Source of the DNA: Gammaproteobacteria bacterium 39-13
Lineage (GTDB): Bacteria > Pseudomonadota > Gammaproteobacteria > Berkiellales > Berkiellaceae
Length of the DNA stretch: 45,157 nucleotides
Assembly (NCBI GenBank): GCA_001898235.1
Contig: MKTN01000053.1
Coordinates: forward strand, 1 to 45,157
Reading direction: 5' to 3'
Part shown: positions 42,950 through 45,157 of the stretch, piece by piece
Position numbering within the stretch: position 1 is the first letter of the stretch
Layout: the number at the start of each line of letters is the position of its first letter
The notes under the pieces: model-generated
What the model saw: only the letters and a program-made list of their open reading frames with translations
Databases searched by the model: none
Told to the model about the DNA's origin: nothing
Program-made: the position numbers and the translations under genes

Positions 42950-44524
42950 TTATTTTCTGCGTCTTTTTTGGCAAAAAAATGTTTCAGCTTCCTGCAAAAG
43001 TAACCTGACTTCACTTTCTCGAATCACACCACGTTTTTTTTCTTTTCTTTCATTATTTTTGCAGGTGAATATTGGCAATAAATTAAAATGTGAGGCGGAT
43101 CTCTTGCCTAATATAGCATCAAGCTGTTCTTCAGAAAAATTAGTTTGCGTGCAATGAATTAAACAATACCTTGTTATTCCATTATCATTTTTAAGTGACG
43201 TGCTAATTGCTATCATTTGATCTGCTGAAGGTATAGTAAGATAGTAATTTATTAAAGCAGCAAAAATATTTTTACGACCATTTGCTGCAGCATTTGATAA
43301 TGCTTTCCCTAGGGTGGGTGCATCAATTTGATTGCTGCCTAGGCAATATTCAACAATATCATAATAACCATTTTTTGCTGCCTCAACTAGGAATCGCTTT
43401 TTTGTTATCATCATATCCGGTGAAAGATCGAATAATTCTTTCAGAACCTCAATATATCCTCTTTGACTGGCTTCATTCGCCCCGGATCTTATCATTTCAC
43501 AAGTAATATCTTGTCCTGCTTGCAGTAATAATTCACGAACAACGGATGCTTTGCCGCAGTTTGCGGCTCTTAGAAATGCATCTTTTATTACGCTCTTGCT
43601 AAGATTATGCCGATAGTTTAATAGCAAGTTTTGAATGATTTCAAGATGCCCCTTTTCAGCAGCACAAATAAAAATATTCTTAAATGTATCTTGATTAGCA
43701 TCGATTTTGAATTCATTCAATAACCACATAAGCATGTTAAGATGGCCTTCCTCAGCTGCATAAATCATTGCGGTTTTTTTATCTTCTGAGGTTATAGCTT
43801 CAGTGAATTGGCTGCTTATCTCTTGAACAATAGCAAGATGCCCATGCTTAGCAGCGTTTAGGAAAGCTTCATCCATCTTCGATGTTACCAACTTTCCTTC
43901 CCTTTTCTCCAGTTTCTTCCAAAGAAATCGAAAAATATCGAGATCTCCAAATTGTGCTGCAATTGGCAAAGCCGGGGATCTCGAAGAGATCAGCGCTTCT
44001 GAGGCGTGAAACAGTAATTCCACTCCCGCAAAGTTTCCATATTGAATGGCCATTATTAAGGCGGTAACTTTCTGATTTTGATCTAGCTGTTTTAAGCAGG
44101 ATCCGTGCCCATTTGCAGCGCCGAGGCAGTAGAGAGCTTTTTTGAGATCATCATGGAGTATATACTTTTCAATCTTATCAACTTCACCGCGTATCGCGGG
44201 CAAAATATAGGCTTTTAAGGAGCCAATATCACTGCTCTTTAGTTCGTTGGCAAGATGTTTGTCAAATTCTAAGGTAATACGAATGAATTCGTTTTTGAAC
44301 AATTCTCGGGGTTTATCAGCGTAATCTTGTATGTTTCGTTTTATCAAATAGGGAAAATGTTGTTTAATTAAATCTTGCCAGAGATAAGGTTTTTTCGCGA
44401 TTTCTGCCCAGAGTTTATTCACCAATTCTACATTTAATAAGTCTTGAGGAGATAAATAAGAAAAAATGTGTGCCAAGATCTCGTTCGGCAAAATCATAGT
44501 TAAGGAAGTTGAGGGAGCTGTCAT
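42950..44524 (-). CDS. F-box and ankyrin-repeat protein, candidate effector
   Basis: This protein has 524 residues. Residues 10-52 are an F-box: LPNEILAHIFSYLSPQDLLN then VELVNKLWAEIAKKPYLWQD, matching the eukaryotic consensus that binds Skp1. Residues about 150-430 are diverged ankyrin repeats, e.g. AFLNAAKHGHLAIVQE, TAMIYAAEEGHLNMLMWLL, NIFICAAEKGHLEIIQNLL. The C-terminus is basic and ends QKRRRK. F-box proteins recruit SCF ubiquitin ligases in eukaryotes; bacterial ones (Legionella AnkB and LegU1) are secreted effectors, so the same is inferred here. Reads toward cca. The start has only a poor ribosome site. It is followed upstream by a second ankyrin gene with the same tail. Confidence 0.85.
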   Translation of the reverse strand: MTAPSTSLTMILPNEILAHIFSYLSPQDLLNVELVNKLWAEIAKKPYLWQDLIKQHFPYLIKRNIQDYADKPRELFKNEFIRITLEFDKHLANELKSSDIGSLKAYILPAIRGEVDKIEKYILHDDLKKALYCLGAANGHGSCLKQLDQNQKVTALIMAIQYGNFAGVELLFHASEALISSRSPALPIAAQFGDLDIFRFLWKKLEKREGKLVTSKMDEAFLNAAKHGHLAIVQEISSQFTEAITSEDKKTAMIYAAEEGHLNMLMWLLNEFKIDANQDTFKNIFICAAEKGHLEIIQNLLLNYRHNLSKSVIKDAFLRAANCGKASVVRELLLQAGQDITCEMIRSGANEASQRGYIEVLKELFDLSPDMMITKKRFLVEAAKNGYYDIVEYCLGSNQIDAPTLGKALSNAAANGRKNIFAALINYYLTIPSADQMIAISTSLKNDNGITRYCLIHCTQTNFSEEQLDAILGKRSASHFNLLPIFTCKNNERKEKKRGVIRESEVRLLLQEAETFFCQKRRRK

Positions 44525-44776
44525 AAATACATCCAGGTAGTCTCATTAAGATTTAAGTTGGAGATTTTACATAAATGTCAGGGATTGTTCTGTCGTAAAA
44601 AAATATAGAAATAGCATGTTTTTAAATTTCTGCGAGATTTAGTGTGGTCCCCATGCTGTCGCATGACGGAATAAAAGTGATATGTTGTTCAAATAGATAC
44701 TTTATTATTTTTCTCGCATTCTTTAAAAAGTACCCAATTCATTATGTTAAACGGATCTCCTTCAGGAAATTTGGAT
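44525..44776. other. 252-base gap between two tandem ankyrin genes
   Basis: No gene is seen. It should hold the promoter of the F-box gene. No clear terminator for the upstream gene is visible. Confidence 0.4.
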
Positions 44777-45157
44777 TTATCTTCTTGCGCGTTTTTGATT
44801 GATAAATCTATTTGCCTCATCCAATAACGAATTCATTTCTATTTGTCTAATTGGACGCCCTCTCTTGCGGCTTACTTTGTCATATTGGAGGGTGAGCAGG
44901 GGGATTGGTGCTGCGTTACCGCCGCTGATTTTGTAACCATTTTCTATGGCGCAAGCGAGAGCATCTTCTTTAAGATCATCGGAAATAGGAAGATTTGAAT
45001 CATTGAATAAACGCTTAAATACTGCAAAACTACCTTTATGTGCGGCCGTATTTAAGGCTTTTACCAGACCATGCGCAGAATTTTCATTACGCTCGAGAAA
45101 TAACTCCACGATGGTAAGGTGATCGCGATAAGCAGCGTTTTCCAATGCCTTATCTAT
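44777..45157 (-). CDS. Ankyrin-repeat protein, C-terminal part, cut by the window edge
   Basis: The frame is open to the last base of the window, so the start lies outside; 126 residues are visible. They contain ankyrin-like units (ALENAAYRDHLTIVELFLER, ALNTAAHKGSFAVFKRLF) and end in a basic tail that matches the F-box protein: KRG-x(1,2)-IR-x2-E-x3-LL-x-EA-x2-F-x2-QKR-x-R-x in both. This implies a tandem duplication. Whether it has an F-box cannot be seen. Confidence 0.75.
   Translation of the reverse strand: MDKALENAAYRDHLTIVELFLERNENSAHGLVKALNTAAHKGSFAVFKRLFNDSNLPISDDLKEDALACAIENGYKISGGNAAPIPLLTLQYDKVSRKRGRPIRQIEMNSLLDEANRFINQKRARR

Overview
The window reads as chromosomal DNA from an AT-rich, probably host-associated gammaproteobacterium of the Legionella/Coxiella/Berkiella type. 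This placement is an inference. It rests on standard gammaproteobacterial genes (aroE, gor, prlC, rmf, bioB/bioC, rsmJ, ftsY-ftsE-ftsX, rsmD, cca) mixed with eukaryote-like proteins: an F-box/ankyrin protein, an ankyrin protein ending in a CaaX box, a ubiquitin-like domain, a polyproline/coiled-coil protein and a stand-alone J domain. No rRNA, tRNA, CRISPR array, integrase or transposase was recognised.

Layout. 0.1-3.5 kb: palindromic repeats and a 1080-residue coiled-coil protein with a polyproline stretch and an internal duplication. 4-12 kb: three paralogous D-Ala-D-Ala-ligase-like ATP-grasp proteins. Two stand in tandem. The third is fused to a SAM methyltransferase and lies 4 nt upstream of an M32 carboxypeptidase. 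An aroE-MFS pair sits between them on the other strand. 12-17.7 kb: gamma-carbonic-anhydrase-like protein with a hairpin leader, a nitrilase-fold protein lacking the catalytic Cys, glutathione reductase, oligopeptidase A, and rmf with a structured leader and clear terminator. 17.9-26.2 kb: accessory stretch with a TPR-sulfotransferase, a ubiquitin-like protein, an ankyrin + TraB/ChaN-like + CaaX protein, small unknown genes, REP-like repeats and a two-segment membrane protein. 26.3-34.7 kb: bioB-bioC, a comF-like gene, an unknown protein overlapping a J-domain protein, a ModA-like periplasmic protein, a VOC protein, and an aromatic amino acid permease overlapping rsmJ. 34.8-42.9 kb: conserved core ftsY / ftsE-ftsX and, divergently, two M16 peptidase-family genes, rsmD and cca. 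42.9 kb to the end: two tandem ankyrin proteins sharing a basic C-terminal tail; the second runs off the window.

How it fits together. The core blocks are housekeeping: division and secretion, rRNA and tRNA modification, biotin, redox. The accessory genes look like candidate secreted effectors aimed at host ubiquitin, membrane and cytoskeleton systems, although no secretion system is encoded here. The most system-like novelty is the methyltransferase/ATP-grasp/carboxypeptidase cluster, which could make and trim a small peptide-like product. The most striking single proteins are the Ank-TraB-CaaX protein and the ubiquitin-like protein encoded next to each other at 19.6-22.9 kb.
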